Below are positions 54,078-63,665 of a DNA stretch of 64,000 nt, piece by piece. Position 1 is the stretch's first letter; each line of letters opens with the position of its first letter. The position numbers were made by a program, and so were the translations under genes. Below the pieces are notes generated by a model. It was not told the origin of the DNA and ran no database searches. It worked only from the letters and a program-made list of their open reading frames with translations. The DNA comes from JASHUC01 sp035606175 (lineage in GTDB: Bacteria; Pseudomonadota; Gammaproteobacteria; Steroidobacterales; Steroidobacteraceae): the NCBI GenBank assembly GCA_035606175.1, contig DATNFW010000048.1, forward strand, positions 13,434 through 77,433, given 5' to 3'.

Positions 54078-54601
54078 AATCAGGCATTCGTATCACGATC
54101 GGCATCGCGACGCTGCTGCTCGCCGCAGCGGCACGTGCTCAGCCGGAGAATGACGCACCGCCTCCCGGGGCGGCGCTCGCCGCCGGCGCCGAACCCTCGC
54201 AACAGACGATCGAGGACCTCGCGACATTCCCGCGCACGACGCTCGAGATCGTAAGCGGAGGGAAGCGGCACCCCTTCGACGTATGGGTCGCGGACACCGA
54301 CGCGCGCAAGGAGCAGGGACTGATGTTCGTGCGCGATCTGCCGCAGAATGAAGGCATGCTGTTCATCAACTGCTGCGAAGGCATCTGGATGAAGAATACG
54401 TACATCGAGCTCGACATCGTGTTCGTCGGCAAGGACGGACGGATCGCGAAGATCGCAGCGCGCGCGCATCCTTTCGACGAGACGACCATTCCGGCTCCGG
54501 GACCTGTCGGGGCGGTCGTCGAGCTCAAAGGTGGCGAGGCCCAGCTGCTCGGGCTCAAAGTGGGCGATCGCGTCACCTGGAGCGTTCCGAGCGGCCGGTG
54601 A
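54074..54601 (+). CDS. Exported DUF192 family protein
   Basis: The 175-residue protein has a signal peptide (ITIGIATLLLAAAARA-Q), then the DUF192 domain: ARKEQGLMFVRDLPQNEGMLF, IWMKNTYIELDIVFVG and VVELKGGEAQLLGLKVGD. DUF192 proteins are small secreted or periplasmic proteins with no firm function. It starts with GTG overlapping the upstream TGA. Thus the secreted hypothetical protein and DUF192 are probably co-expressed. Confidence 0.9.
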   Translation: MKSGIRITIGIATLLLAAAARAQPENDAPPPGAALAAGAEPSQQTIEDLATFPRTTLEIVSGGKRHPFDVWVADTDARKEQGLMFVRDLPQNEGMLFINCCEGIWMKNTYIELDIVFVGKDGRIAKIAARAHPFDETTIPAPGPVGAVVELKGGEAQLLGLKVGDRVTWSVPSGR

Positions 54602-54675
54602 GTTTGGCCGGTCGGTGACAGCCCGCCCCGTGCCCATTCATAATCGGCTCACGTTTTTCTTAGTGACCGCGTCGC

Positions 54676-55215
54676 ATGCTGTTCCGGCGCCTCGCTCCAT
54701 GGCTGATCCTTCCGCTGGGTTCGCTCGCCGCCGCGGCTCCCGGTGTCGCGCCGGAGTTCACGCACAAGAGTGCCATCGACTGGGCCAACTCGAGACCGCT
54801 GACCCTTGCCGAACTGAGGGGGAAGGTCGTGCTACTCGAGTTCTGGGCGTTCAAATGCGTGAACTGCTTGAATTCCATCGCCTGGGTGCGGCAGCTCGAG
54901 CACAGCAGGGCGCGCTCCGGGCTCGTCGTCGTGAGCGTCCACCGGCCCGAGCTCCCGGAGGAGCGGGACCCCCGTGCGGTGCGCCACGCCATCGTCCGGC
55001 TCGGCATCGACAACCCGGTCATGATCGATTCGGACTCTTCGTACTGGAACGCGCTACACATACAATACTGGCCGACCTTCTGTTTGATAGGGCGGGATGG
55101 ACTGCTGTATGCCTGCGACCCGGGCGAGGCGGACATCGGCGATGCGCATGCGACGGAGCTCGAGAGAGCGATCGATTCGCTCCTCAGCGCTCCGGCCGCC
55201 GCCCGCCCTCGGTGA
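54676..55215 (+). CDS. Periplasmic thioredoxin-fold protein (TlpA/redoxin-like)
   Basis: The 179-residue product has an N-terminal signal peptide (LAPWLILPLGSLAAAA) and a thioredoxin/redoxin fold: LRGKVVLLEFWAFKCVNC with Cys61-x-x-Cys64, then VVSVHRPE, and the cis-Pro region YWPTFCLIG. It is a candidate for thiol redox work in the periplasm (TlpA/DsbE-like). It ends 40 nt before the PKHD hydroxylase gene. The C-terminus is Ala/Pro/Arg-rich. Confidence 0.85.
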   Translation: MLFRRLAPWLILPLGSLAAAAPGVAPEFTHKSAIDWANSRPLTLAELRGKVVLLEFWAFKCVNCLNSIAWVRQLEHSRARSGLVVVSVHRPELPEERDPRAVRHAIVRLGIDNPVMIDSDSSYWNALHIQYWPTFCLIGRDGLLYACDPGEADIGDAHATELERAIDSLLSAPAAARPR

Positions 55216-55255
55216 TGCTGCCCTCTCCTGAGGAGCGCGCAATGTCGATTCTCCG

Positions 55256-55918
55256 ATGTTCATTCAAATAGACGATCTGCTCTCCGCCGAGGAAGTGCAG
55301 TCGATCGCGAGCCTCGCGCGGCAGGCACGCTTCGTCGACGGCAGGCGCTCCAATCCGCACAACACGACGAAGGTCAATCTGATCGCGGAGACCGGCGACT
55401 CGGCAGGCCAGCAGGCGGGCCAGATCGCGATGGCTGCCCTGCAACGCTGCGAGCCGGCAAAGAACTTCGTCTCCCCGCGCCGGATGGCGCTTCCCGCGCT
55501 GTGCAGCTACCGCGAGGGGATGAAGTACGGTGCGCACACGGATGCAGCGTTCCTGCCTCTCGGCACACAGGCGTTACGCTCCGATGTCTCCTGCACGATA
55601 TTCGTCTCGCGGCCGGACGAATACGTCGGAGGCGAGCTGCTCATCCACCTGGGCTCGGAAACGGTCCGGATCGCCGGCAAGCCGGGCTCGGCCGTGTTCT
55701 ATCCTTCGACGACCGTGCACGAGGTGACCCCGGTCAGCTCGGGCGAGCGCCTGGTCCTCATCACGTTCATCGAAAGCTATATCCCAGACCAGTTGCAGCG
55801 CGACCTGCTTTATACGCTCCGCGAGGTGCGCGCGCTCGAGGGCCTCAAAATGGAGTGGCAAAATCTGACACAGCTCGACTATGTGATCGCGAATCTGCAG
55901 CGCATGTGGTCAAGATGA
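55256..55918 (+). CDS. PKHD-type Fe(II)/2-oxoglutarate hydroxylase
   Basis: The 220-residue cytoplasmic dioxygenase has the 2-His-1-carboxylate facial triad: YGAHTDAAF (His94, Asp96) and TTVHEVTPV (His155), with Arg165 for 2-oxoglutarate in SSGERL. The family includes E. coli YbiX, often close to iron-regulated TonB receptor genes. A TonB receptor lies 4.6 kb away. It overlaps the convergent TPR gene by 9 nt. Confidence 0.92.
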   Translation: MFIQIDDLLSAEEVQSIASLARQARFVDGRRSNPHNTTKVNLIAETGDSAGQQAGQIAMAALQRCEPAKNFVSPRRMALPALCSYREGMKYGAHTDAAFLPLGTQALRSDVSCTIFVSRPDEYVGGELLIHLGSETVRIAGKPGSAVFYPSTTVHEVTPVSSGERLVLITFIESYIPDQLQRDLLYTLREVRALEGLKMEWQNLTQLDYVIANLQRMWSR

Positions 55919-58015
55919 GAGCGCACGCGATGCATGCCATTGAGTAAGCTCGCGGGCTACGCGCTCGAACACCTCCGACCACCCCCCGCCCGGACGCTGT
56001 CGAAACAGCCGCATGGTTGGATACCAGGGACTGTCCTCGCGATTGCGCAACCAGCGCCAGTCCGGAGAGGCGCTCAAGACCACCCAGACGGGAACGCCGA
56101 GTGCTCCGGCCAGATGAGCCGTCAAGGTGTCCGCCGTCACGACGAGATCGAGCGCGCTCATCAAGGCCGCCGTGTCCTTGAGCTCGCTCGCTCCCATCTC
56201 CCGGGGATCGGTCAGCTCGAGCACTCGGGGCGCGAAATCCACCTGTGTGCGCTGCTCGGACCCGGCGCCTTTCTGCAATGAAACCAGCGTGACGGACTCG
56301 AGCCGAGCGAGCGGGGCTGCCGAGGCGAGTGCGAAGGATCTGCCGATGAAGCCGCCCTGTCGTTCCGTTTCGACATTGCCCTGCCAGGCGATGCCGACCT
56401 TGAGGCCCGGAAGTTTCTTGAGGCGTTCCATCCAGCCCGCGATCGCTGCGGACTCCGCCTTGAGATACGGCACCCCGCCGGGAATCGTGTTCAACTCCGT
56501 CCCGAGGAGCCAAGGCAAGCTCAAGAGCGGCGTCGACAGATCGAAGGCCGGCAACGGAGCATCGAACGGCAGGATCTGCGCGCGCACCGGCAAGGAGTGC
56601 AGCAGTCCCTCGAGCGCAGGCTGGACCTCGAAGACGACGGTCGCGCCACGCTCCTCCAGCAACGGCAGATATCGGCAGAACTGCACCGTATCGCCGAGAC
56701 CCTGTTCCGCGTGCACGAGGACGGTCCGTCCTTCGATGGATTCCTCACCCAGCCAGCGTGGCAGCTCGGTGTGGCGCCGCAGCGGACGCAGATACTCGAG
56801 CTGCAAGCGCGACTCGTGCAGAGGCCAGCCCCGACGGAAATCCCCCATGCTCAACAGAGTGCGCGCCTTGCCCCACCTCAAGTTGGTGTCGTCGGGCCAT
56901 ATCGCGAGCGCACGATCGAAGAGCGATAGGGCATCGGAGTGGCGCTGCAGCGTCGCGAGGGTATTGGCTGCGTTGGAATAAGCTTCGATGTATCTCGGAG
57001 CGGCCCCGAGGGCCCGCGCAAAGCTCTCGTAGGCCTGCTCGAGTCGGCCGAGCTGGATCAACTGCACGCCCCGATTGTTGAGCGTTTCGGCGGAGTGCGG
57101 ACGAAGCGCGAGCACGCGGTCGAAGCTCTGCAGGGCGTCCTCGTGCCGCTGCATGTGCGCGAGTACGACCCCCTGCAAGAAGCGCGCGTCGGGGTCCTCG
57201 GGCGCCGCCTTCACCGCGGATGCGAGATCCGCGAGCGCTTCGGGGAACCGCTGCATGCTCGTCAACAACCGCCCCCGATTGCGCAGTGTGATGTGATCGC
57301 GCGGGTCGAGCGCGAGCGCGCGGTCGTAGCTTGCGATTGCTTCCTCCGCGCGCCCGAGATCGGCCAGAACGCTGCCTCGAGTGGCATGCGTCGCCGCCGA
57401 TTGCGGTCGCAAAGCAAGCGCACGGTCGAGGCTTTCCAAAGCGAGCGCATGGCGGCCCAGAGCCGCTTGGAGCAGTCCGCGATTGAGATGGGCTTCGACG
57501 AGGCTCGGGTCCACCTGCGTTGCGCGTTCGAGGTGCACGAGCGCCTCTTCCTTGCGATCGGTGCGCTCGAGTGCCGCGGCGAGATCGTTGAGGAAGCGCG
57601 CATTCTCCGGCTCCAGCTGCACCGCCCGCGAGAGCGCCTGAGTGGCCTCCGGCATCTGGCCGAGGCGCAGGAGGCTCAGGCCGCGGCCGTTGTGAGCCGC
57701 TGCGAAGTCGGGCTTCAACGCTACGGCGCGCCCGTACGCTGCGAGCGCATCGGAATGGCGGCCCGCCGAGTTGAACGCATTGCCGAGGTTGGCGAGCAGT
57801 ATCGAGTTGCCCGACTTCAGAGCCGCGGCGCGCGAGAGCGCATCGATCGCTTCCGCCGTGCGGTTGAGCCTCCCCAGGGCAAGGCCGAGAAGATGCAGTA
57901 CATCGCCGTTGCGCGGATCGACCGCGAGGAATTCTCGATAACCCTCGATGGCCTCCGCCAGCCGACCTTGCTGGTCCAAGGCATGTGCTCGGCGCAAGAC
58001 GTCGTTATTGCTCAT
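55910..58015 (-). CDS. TPR-repeat glycosyltransferase (GT9/SPINDLY-like)
   Basis: The 701-residue cytoplasmic protein has about 11 TPR repeats (residues 1-380; repeated AL-x-YDRALALDP type) followed by a Rossmann domain with VLVHAEQGLGDTVQFCRYLP and VVTADTLTAHLAGALG. The last two motifs match TPR-coupled glycosyltransferases of the ADP-heptose/OGT-like group. It could glycosylate a protein or surface polysaccharide. ATG 58015 is preceded 7 nt by TATTCT. It overlaps the PKHD hydroxylase stop by 9 nt and is divergent from the next gene with only 17 nt between start codons. Confidence 0.88.
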   Translation of the reverse strand: MSNNDVLRRAHALDQQGRLAEAIEGYREFLAVDPRNGDVLHLLGLALGRLNRTAEAIDALSRAAALKSGNSILLANLGNAFNSAGRHSDALAAYGRAVALKPDFAAAHNGRGLSLLRLGQMPEATQALSRAVQLEPENARFLNDLAAALERTDRKEEALVHLERATQVDPSLVEAHLNRGLLQAALGRHALALESLDRALALRPQSAATHATRGSVLADLGRAEEAIASYDRALALDPRDHITLRNRGRLLTSMQRFPEALADLASAVKAAPEDPDARFLQGVVLAHMQRHEDALQSFDRVLALRPHSAETLNNRGVQLIQLGRLEQAYESFARALGAAPRYIEAYSNAANTLATLQRHSDALSLFDRALAIWPDDTNLRWGKARTLLSMGDFRRGWPLHESRLQLEYLRPLRRHTELPRWLGEESIEGRTVLVHAEQGLGDTVQFCRYLPLLEERGATVVFEVQPALEGLLHSLPVRAQILPFDAPLPAFDLSTPLLSLPWLLGTELNTIPGGVPYLKAESAAIAGWMERLKKLPGLKVGIAWQGNVETERQGGFIGRSFALASAAPLARLESVTLVSLQKGAGSEQRTQVDFAPRVLELTDPREMGASELKDTAALMSALDLVVTADTLTAHLAGALGVPVWVVLSASPDWRWLRNREDSPWYPTMRLFRQRPGGGWSEVFERVARELTQWHASRALSS

Positions 58016-58032
58016 TGCGGCTAGAATACGTC
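58016..58032. promoter_or_regulatory. 17-bp divergent intergenic region with overlapping -10 boxes
   Basis: Start codons of two divergent genes are only 17 nt apart. TAGAAT (58022-58027) ends 5 nt before the forward ATG, and TATTCT (58023-58028 on the minus strand) ends 7 nt before the reverse ATG. There is no room for a ribosome site, so both transcripts appear leaderless. Confidence 0.55.
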
Positions 58033-58572
58033 ATGCGCAACGCGAGAGTGCTCTGTGGTGTCCTCATCCTGGCGTACGCGTGGGCTCTCGGCGCGTGGGC
58101 AGCGGGCGCTTCGGAATCCGGTGTCGCCTCTTGTCGCCGTATCACCGACGATAAGCAGCGCCTGGCCTGTTTCGATCGCGAGTCCGCGCCCGAGCAGCAG
58201 CAGCCGACAGCCTCGCAGCGGCAGCAGCCGACCCGGGGCGCGGCCACGCGCGCAGCCAGAGCACCTGCAAGCCCCGTGCTGAGCCCGGAGCAACGGATCG
58301 GATTGGACCCGGCACGAATCCTGAAGCTGGAAGGCTCTAAGGAGACGCGGGAGCTGAAGGAGCTGACCGCAAAGATTCGCTCCGTTTCGGGGGACGTCGG
58401 CAGCCGCCGGTATTTCACTCTGGAGAACGGACAGGTTTGGCGTCAGGTGGACGCGGAACCCGATTTCACGATTCGACCGGGGGATACCGTTCGGATCACG
58501 AAGGCAATGTTCGGCTCGTATTTCCTGTCGGCCAATCCTCACATGAGCACGCGCGTCTATCGCGCGCGCTAG
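58033..58572 (+). CDS. Secreted hypothetical protein with VasI-like Cys motif
   Basis: The 179-residue product has a signal peptide (VLCGVLILAYAWALGAWAAG-A), then the common envelope motif SCRRITDDKQRLACFDRES (C-x-x-I-x-D-x-x-x-R-L-x-C-x-D), seen in VasI and many exported proteobacterial proteins. A Gln/Pro/Arg-rich linker precedes a C-terminal beta domain with RYFTLENGQVWRQVD. Function unknown; no T6SS genes are near. It overlaps the convergent sulfotransferase by 4 nt. Confidence 0.7.
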   Translation: MRNARVLCGVLILAYAWALGAWAAGASESGVASCRRITDDKQRLACFDRESAPEQQQPTASQRQQPTRGAATRAARAPASPVLSPEQRIGLDPARILKLEGSKETRELKELTAKIRSVSGDVGSRRYFTLENGQVWRQVDAEPDFTIRPGDTVRITKAMFGSYFLSANPHMSTRVYRAR

Positions 58573-60482
58573 TCGAGCGTGAGGCCCAGCTCCGAGGACT
58601 CGCGCCGCAAAGCTTCCTTCAAAGGCCCGAGCCAGGGCTCGTACCGTTTCCAGCGCTCGAGCCCCTCGCGATCGATCGGCCGGCGCACCTGCTCCGTGCT
58701 CAATGTACGTACCCTGCGTGCCGTCTTGTAGAACTCGAGGCAGGCAGGCTCGAACGGCAATCCGAGAAAATCGAGAATGCGGCGCACGCTTCCCTCGAGA
58801 TCATCGACCACTCGCTCGTATTGCACACGCAGCACCTTGCCCGGCAGCGCTCTGTCCCAGTGCTGCATCAGCCACACGTAATGGCAGTAGTAGCGCGCGA
58901 GCTCATCGAAGCTGTATTTGAATATCATTCCGCGGGGAAACAGTTGCTGGAAGTTTCCGAAACAGCATGCCATGGCCTCGCGGCGCGCATCGATGATGCG
59001 CGCGTTCGGCAGGATCAGATGGATGAACCCGATGTCCCGGAAATTGTTCGGCAGCTTATCGATGAAGAATGGCGCACCCTTGCGATGAACGCGTGTATCG
59101 GCGAGGTATTCCTCGCCCATACCGCGAAACTCCTCGGGGCTGAGCTCTGCGAGGATCGCGGGATAGCGAGGCGGCGTGTCGGGGGCGCGGGTGCGAAACT
59201 GGTGTACGAGCCTCGGGATATCGGGCAGCTCGAGCGTGCCGTCGATCTTCGAATGAGAAGCGAGGATCTGCTCGAGCAAAGTCGAGCCCGCGCGCGGCAT
59301 TCCGAGGATGAATATCGGGTCCGGGCGCGGGGAGCCCACACCTCGGCGCGCGGCGAAGAACTCGCGCGTACACACCACAGACTGCCGCCGCATCGTCTGA
59401 ATGAGGGTCTCCGGGTCGATCCAGATCTCCGACCGCTTGAGCGCATTGCCGCGCAGGTAGTACGCGAACGATTCTTCATACCCGCCTCGCTCCTCGAGCA
59501 CCTTGCCGAGCGCGAAGCAGAGCTGGTAGCGATCGGCCAGAGCGGTGCCCGGCGCCGTCTCCGCCCGGCGCATGCGCGCGACCTCCTCGTCCTCGAATCG
59601 ATAACTGCGGGTGTTCGCCAGAGCAAGGCTCGCGGGCGCGAAGGAACCGGGCGCGCCTCTTGCCGCCTCGAATAGCCGTACCGCCTCGTCCGTCGCTCCG
59701 TGGGTTTTCAGAATGTGCGCGATCGAGACGAGAACCTCCGCATCCTGCGGGAACTCCTGCGATATTTCTCGATAGATTTGCAGGGCCTCATCCGCCCGCC
59801 CCAAACCATCGCAAACGAGGGCGTGCTGCTTGCGATAGATGGGATTGCGGGGTTCCCGGCGCAGCAGCTCGAGGATCTGGGGCAGGGCCGCCTCGTAACG
59901 CCGTCGCTCGGCGAGAACGTACACGTATTCAAAGCGGGCATCCGCGTAGTCCGGCTGCATCTTGAGGACGTTCTCGAGCAGGATCTCCGCATCATCGAGG
60001 ACGTTGAGCTTCATGCTGATCTGCGCGAGGACTCGCATGGCCTCGACGTGCGCGCCGTGCTGCTGCAGATACTGCCGGACCTCCTGCTCCGATGCGCCGA
60101 GCTCCCCTTCGTTGAGGAGCAATGAGGCCAGCGCCACCTGCGGCGGCAGCTGCGACAGGCGGCGCGCGCAACGCGCGGCTTCCTGAGCCCCGCGAAGATC
60201 GCCGCGCGCATGGCAGAGTCTCGCGAGCGCCGTCCAGCTGTGCGCGAGCGCGTCGTTGCGCTCGACGGCGCGCCGGTATGCGCTCAGGGCCGAAGCGGGG
60301 TCTCCGAGGGCCTCATGCAGCAGCGCGAGCTCCTGTTGCAGCCGCCCCGATCTGGGGTAGCGCGGCTCGAGCCGCTGCAGCAGGGCGAGCGCCGCGGCGA
60401 GCTCACTGCCCGCCCGCAGCGCCTCCGCCTTGCGCAGCTCCGCATCGAGAAGCGAGTAATTGGGCGACAAAGGGGAAGCCAC
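58569..60482 (-). CDS. TPR-sulfotransferase
   Basis: The 637-residue protein has N-terminal TPR-like repeats (residues 1-290) and a C-terminal PAPS-dependent sulfotransferase domain: 5'-phosphosulfate loop FILGMPRAGSTLLEQIL, the 3'-phosphate-binding RVQYERVVDD and PNARIIDARREAMA. Such proteins are often close to TonB-dependent receptors in proteobacteria. The start is GTG at 60482, with TATACT 6 nt upstream, again leaderless in appearance. Confidence 0.92.
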   Translation of the reverse strand: MASPLSPNYSLLDAELRKAEALRAGSELAAALALLQRLEPRYPRSGRLQQELALLHEALGDPASALSAYRRAVERNDALAHSWTALARLCHARGDLRGAQEAARCARRLSQLPPQVALASLLLNEGELGASEQEVRQYLQQHGAHVEAMRVLAQISMKLNVLDDAEILLENVLKMQPDYADARFEYVYVLAERRRYEAALPQILELLRREPRNPIYRKQHALVCDGLGRADEALQIYREISQEFPQDAEVLVSIAHILKTHGATDEAVRLFEAARGAPGSFAPASLALANTRSYRFEDEEVARMRRAETAPGTALADRYQLCFALGKVLEERGGYEESFAYYLRGNALKRSEIWIDPETLIQTMRRQSVVCTREFFAARRGVGSPRPDPIFILGMPRAGSTLLEQILASHSKIDGTLELPDIPRLVHQFRTRAPDTPPRYPAILAELSPEEFRGMGEEYLADTRVHRKGAPFFIDKLPNNFRDIGFIHLILPNARIIDARREAMACCFGNFQQLFPRGMIFKYSFDELARYYCHYVWLMQHWDRALPGKVLRVQYERVVDDLEGSVRRILDFLGLPFEPACLEFYKTARRVRTLSTEQVRRPIDREGLERWKRYEPWLGPLKEALRRESSELGLTLD

Positions 60483-60488
60483 CCCGAA

Positions 60489-60494
60489 AGTATA
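60489..60494 (-). promoter_or_regulatory. Leaderless-type -10 box of the TPR-sulfotransferase gene
   Basis: On the minus strand TATACT ends 6 nt before the GTG at 60482. It directly follows the terminator of the TonB receptor gene, so the sulfotransferase probably starts its own transcript. Confidence 0.4.
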
Positions 60495-60500
60495 CGGCCG

Positions 60501-60529
60501 AAAAAAAAGCGGGCCCTCGTGGGGCCCGC
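60501..60529 (-). terminator. Rho-independent terminator of the TonB receptor gene
   Basis: GCGGGCCC (60509-60516) pairs with GGGCCCGC (60522-60529), loop TCGTG. On the minus strand it is followed by eight U (A-run 60501-60508). It lies 23 nt after the receptor stop codon. Confidence 0.93.
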
Positions 60530-60552
60530 CTGGAAAGAGCAGTCGTGCTCGA

Positions 60553-63500
60553 TCAGAACTGCAACGTCAGGTTCGCGAACAAGTACCGTCCCAGGAAGTC
60601 GTAGACGTTCGAGTAGGTGTTGCCGTTGACGAATGCCGACGAGAAGTAACCGACGGAGACGAACGGCGGATCCTTGTCCATCACGTTGTTCACGCCCACG
60701 CGGACGCTCACGTTCTTGTTGAGCGCGTAGGAGGCGTTCAGGTCGAAGTACTGATAGCTCGCAATCGATTGCGGGGGTGAGTTGAACCCAGGGCCCCCGT
60801 TCAGCAGCGGATTCGGGCTGTAAGCGTCCTGAGTGACCTGGCCGATGTACCGCCATGTCAGCCCGACTCCGAGACCCGTGAATGGCGTCTCGTAGTTGAC
60901 CAAGAGCTTGTGCTTCCACTTCGGTGCGGGTGGGCCGCAGGTGGCGCCGAAATAGCCCGCGCAGTCATACCTCGCGAGGCCGAGCTGACCACCAGGCTCG
61001 GTGATCAACTGCGCGTTGTACGATCCAAAGAAGCGGAAGTCGAGCCTCCCGGCGGCCGCGAGGTCGAGCCGATAGGTAGCCGTCAGATCGACACCCCGGG
61101 CTTCCAAAGCACCGAGATTCAACGTGGGATCGTCGACGTAGCCCGTCGGCGCGATCCAAAGGCTGCCGAGCACGTCGCGGTGGACCTGACCGCAGAAGTA
61201 CGGATTGCCGGTGTCGAGACACTGCGTCAACTGCAGTGGGAATCCGTAGGAGGTGATGACGTTCTTGATCCGGATATGGAAATAATCCAGCGTCACGTTG
61301 AGATTTGGAACGAAGCCCGGCGTGAACACGACGCCGAACGAGGTGGTATCCGCCGTCTCCGGTTGCAGTGTCGGATTGCCGCCGACCAGTCCCTGGTACT
61401 GACCGGCCGAGTTCGGGATCAGGGTCCCGTACTGCGCAGCCGTCACGCCCGTCAGCATGCACTGCGCCTGGGAAGCCGTCGGGCTCCCCGTCGTCGAGCC
61501 GGCGCACGGGTCATACGAGCCCTCGAGCGAGAGAACCTTCTGCGTGAACAGCTCCTGCAGATTCGGCGCGCGCACCGCGCGGTTGTAGCTGGCGCGCAGA
61601 CGCACATCGGATGTCGGCGCCCAATTGAGACCGAACTTGTAGGTGTTGGTCGTGAATCCCTCGGTATACGAGGAATAGCGATAGCCGAACTCAGCGGAAA
61701 GCTCCTTCGCGAACGGCTTGTCCGTGACGAACGGCATGCCCGCCTCGACGAAGCCCTCCCAGACGTGAAAATAGGCATCGAGAGGCTCGATGGGACTACC
61801 GTTGCCCGATACGTCGAAGTTCACGTTGGGCGCATCGACATGCAGGACGGCAGCCTCGGAACGGTACTCGGAGCCGAAGTTCACCAGGAGCCCGCTGTCC
61901 GCGCCGGGCACCTTGACGTACTTGCCGAGGTCGGCCGTGATGTTGCCGTCCCAGATCCGCTCCTCGGTGAAGCCCTGCTGCAGCGAGGGGATCTCCACGT
62001 ATTTCAGGGCATCAGGCGTGACGCCACCAATACTCCAGATGTTGTACGGCACGCATCCCGGCGCGCTCGTGACGCACACCGGTCCATTCGGCCCCGATTT
62101 GACGTTGAGCGCGTTCGTCAGGTTCGTCTTGGAGAAATTGCCGCTCGTGAAATTCTGGTACTGCGTGCGGCCTTCCTGGAAGTACGTGTCGTACGAAAAT
62201 GCATCCGTCAGCTGCCCCTTGACGCCGAGGACGACGCGAAACGCCGTGTGCTCGAGGTCGTTGATGCGGTCGCCGCCTTCCACGTCGCGGCGGCCCAGGA
62301 GGAACTGCGCGAACTGCTGGCCCGGTTGAGGGCACAGAGCCGCAAGCTGGTTGCCATTGAGGAGCGGGTTATCGCAGTTGGTCTGCATCGCGCCGTTCGG
62401 AATGTTGTTGGCATCCACCGCCGTGCCCTGTCCGAAGAACGAGCCGCCCGGTGCGATCTGGGAGATCGTGGCGTCGTCCATGAACATGAATTCCTGGTAC
62501 AACCGGATCTTGTCCGTGAGGTCCAGGTGCAGGAAGTCTCCCGCGGTCCAGCGCTCGTCCGGGCGCTGGAAGTAGTTGCTCGGCGCGAAGTTGTACTTGT
62601 CGGCGTTCGTGAAGGGAATGAATCCGCCGGGCCCGATTGTGAAATTGCCCTTACCCGGCGGGAGAATCACGAAACGTCCGGGATATGACGTGCTCGATCC
62701 GGTGCAAGACCATCCGGTCGGACTCGCGTTGTCGAGCGTCGGCTGGCAGGAACTGAAGTCGCGGGCCGCTTCCAGGATCGCACTGACCCGGCGATAGGTG
62801 ACATAGGAGGTGAAATTGCCCGTGTTGTCGGCGAAGTTCTTGCCGAAGATCACGGCGAAGTCCTTGCTGTTGCCGTCCCAGACGTTCGAGGCAGGCAGCG
62901 GATAATTCGCCTGCTTCACGGTCTGTTGCATCCAGTCCTCCTGCTGGCCGTGCTGGTAGATCGAGGTATTGAGATCGAGCTTCAGCCCCTGGAAGTGATC
63001 GTTCATCACGAAGTTCACGACACCCGCGACGGCGTCGGCGCCGTACACCGAGGAGGCGCCGCCGGTCAGGATGTCCACCCGGTCGACGAGCGCCGCCGGA
63101 ATGTTGTTGAGGTCGGCCGCGGAGAAGCCGTTGAGCTGCGGGGGTGCGGGGTCGCCCGGCATCAGCCGGCGCCCGTTGATCAGAACGAGCGTGCGCTGCA
63201 CGCCGAGACCGCGGAGGTTCACGGTGGCCTCACCGGTTGCGCCGTTTGAAACGCCCGCGCCCTGATCGGCCATCACCTGCGGCAGCGCATTCAGCATATC
63301 CTCGATGCGCGTTGCGCCCGATGCCCGAATCTCGGGCGCCGCCACCGTGGCCACCGGGCTCACCGAAGTGAGTCCGGGCTCGATGATGCGCGAGCCGGTG
63401 ACGATGACTTCCTGAGTCGGCGTCGCCGCAGCCGTTGCAGTTGCAGGCGGCTGTGCCGGACCGTTTGCTTCCTGCGCAAAGGCTGCCGGAACGGCGGCGA

Positions 63501-63564
63501 TCGCGCTCGCGTTGACCATGAGCGCGTAGCGCACGGCCCGACGCAATATGTCCTGATTAGCCAT
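60553..63564 (-). CDS. TonB-dependent receptor
   Basis: The 1003-residue outer-membrane receptor starts at ATG 63564 (GGGAGGAG upstream; the longer frame is rejected). A signal peptide ends near AAFAQ-E. A TonB-box-like TQEVIVTGSRI follows, then the plug domain (NLRGLGVQRTLVLINGRRL, GGASSVYGADAVAGVVNFVM) and a 22-strand barrel ending YLFANLTLQF. The N-terminal linker is Ala/Pro/Thr-rich. The substrate is unknown. A strong terminator follows. It lies next to a TPR-sulfotransferase and close to a PKHD hydroxylase. Confidence 0.95.
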   Translation of the reverse strand: MANQDILRRAVRYALMVNASAIAAVPAAFAQEANGPAQPPATATAAATPTQEVIVTGSRIIEPGLTSVSPVATVAAPEIRASGATRIEDMLNALPQVMADQGAGVSNGATGEATVNLRGLGVQRTLVLINGRRLMPGDPAPPQLNGFSAADLNNIPAALVDRVDILTGGASSVYGADAVAGVVNFVMNDHFQGLKLDLNTSIYQHGQQEDWMQQTVKQANYPLPASNVWDGNSKDFAVIFGKNFADNTGNFTSYVTYRRVSAILEAARDFSSCQPTLDNASPTGWSCTGSSTSYPGRFVILPPGKGNFTIGPGGFIPFTNADKYNFAPSNYFQRPDERWTAGDFLHLDLTDKIRLYQEFMFMDDATISQIAPGGSFFGQGTAVDANNIPNGAMQTNCDNPLLNGNQLAALCPQPGQQFAQFLLGRRDVEGGDRINDLEHTAFRVVLGVKGQLTDAFSYDTYFQEGRTQYQNFTSGNFSKTNLTNALNVKSGPNGPVCVTSAPGCVPYNIWSIGGVTPDALKYVEIPSLQQGFTEERIWDGNITADLGKYVKVPGADSGLLVNFGSEYRSEAAVLHVDAPNVNFDVSGNGSPIEPLDAYFHVWEGFVEAGMPFVTDKPFAKELSAEFGYRYSSYTEGFTTNTYKFGLNWAPTSDVRLRASYNRAVRAPNLQELFTQKVLSLEGSYDPCAGSTTGSPTASQAQCMLTGVTAAQYGTLIPNSAGQYQGLVGGNPTLQPETADTTSFGVVFTPGFVPNLNVTLDYFHIRIKNVITSYGFPLQLTQCLDTGNPYFCGQVHRDVLGSLWIAPTGYVDDPTLNLGALEARGVDLTATYRLDLAAAGRLDFRFFGSYNAQLITEPGGQLGLARYDCAGYFGATCGPPAPKWKHKLLVNYETPFTGLGVGLTWRYIGQVTQDAYSPNPLLNGGPGFNSPPQSIASYQYFDLNASYALNKNVSVRVGVNNVMDKDPPFVSVGYFSSAFVNGNTYSNVYDFLGRYLFANLTLQF

Positions 63565-63665
63565 TTTGAATGCTCCTCCCGGACTTAAGGGTTGTCGAAA
63601 TGGCGACACACGACCCCCGGCCTCGCGGGCACTCAAAGAGGACCGCTGTCGCCTGTTTTGTGGGG

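Noticed and set aside
58437..59675. 412-codon plus-strand frame
   Set aside because: Antisense to the TPR-sulfotransferase; low-complexity Arg/Glu/Leu composition.
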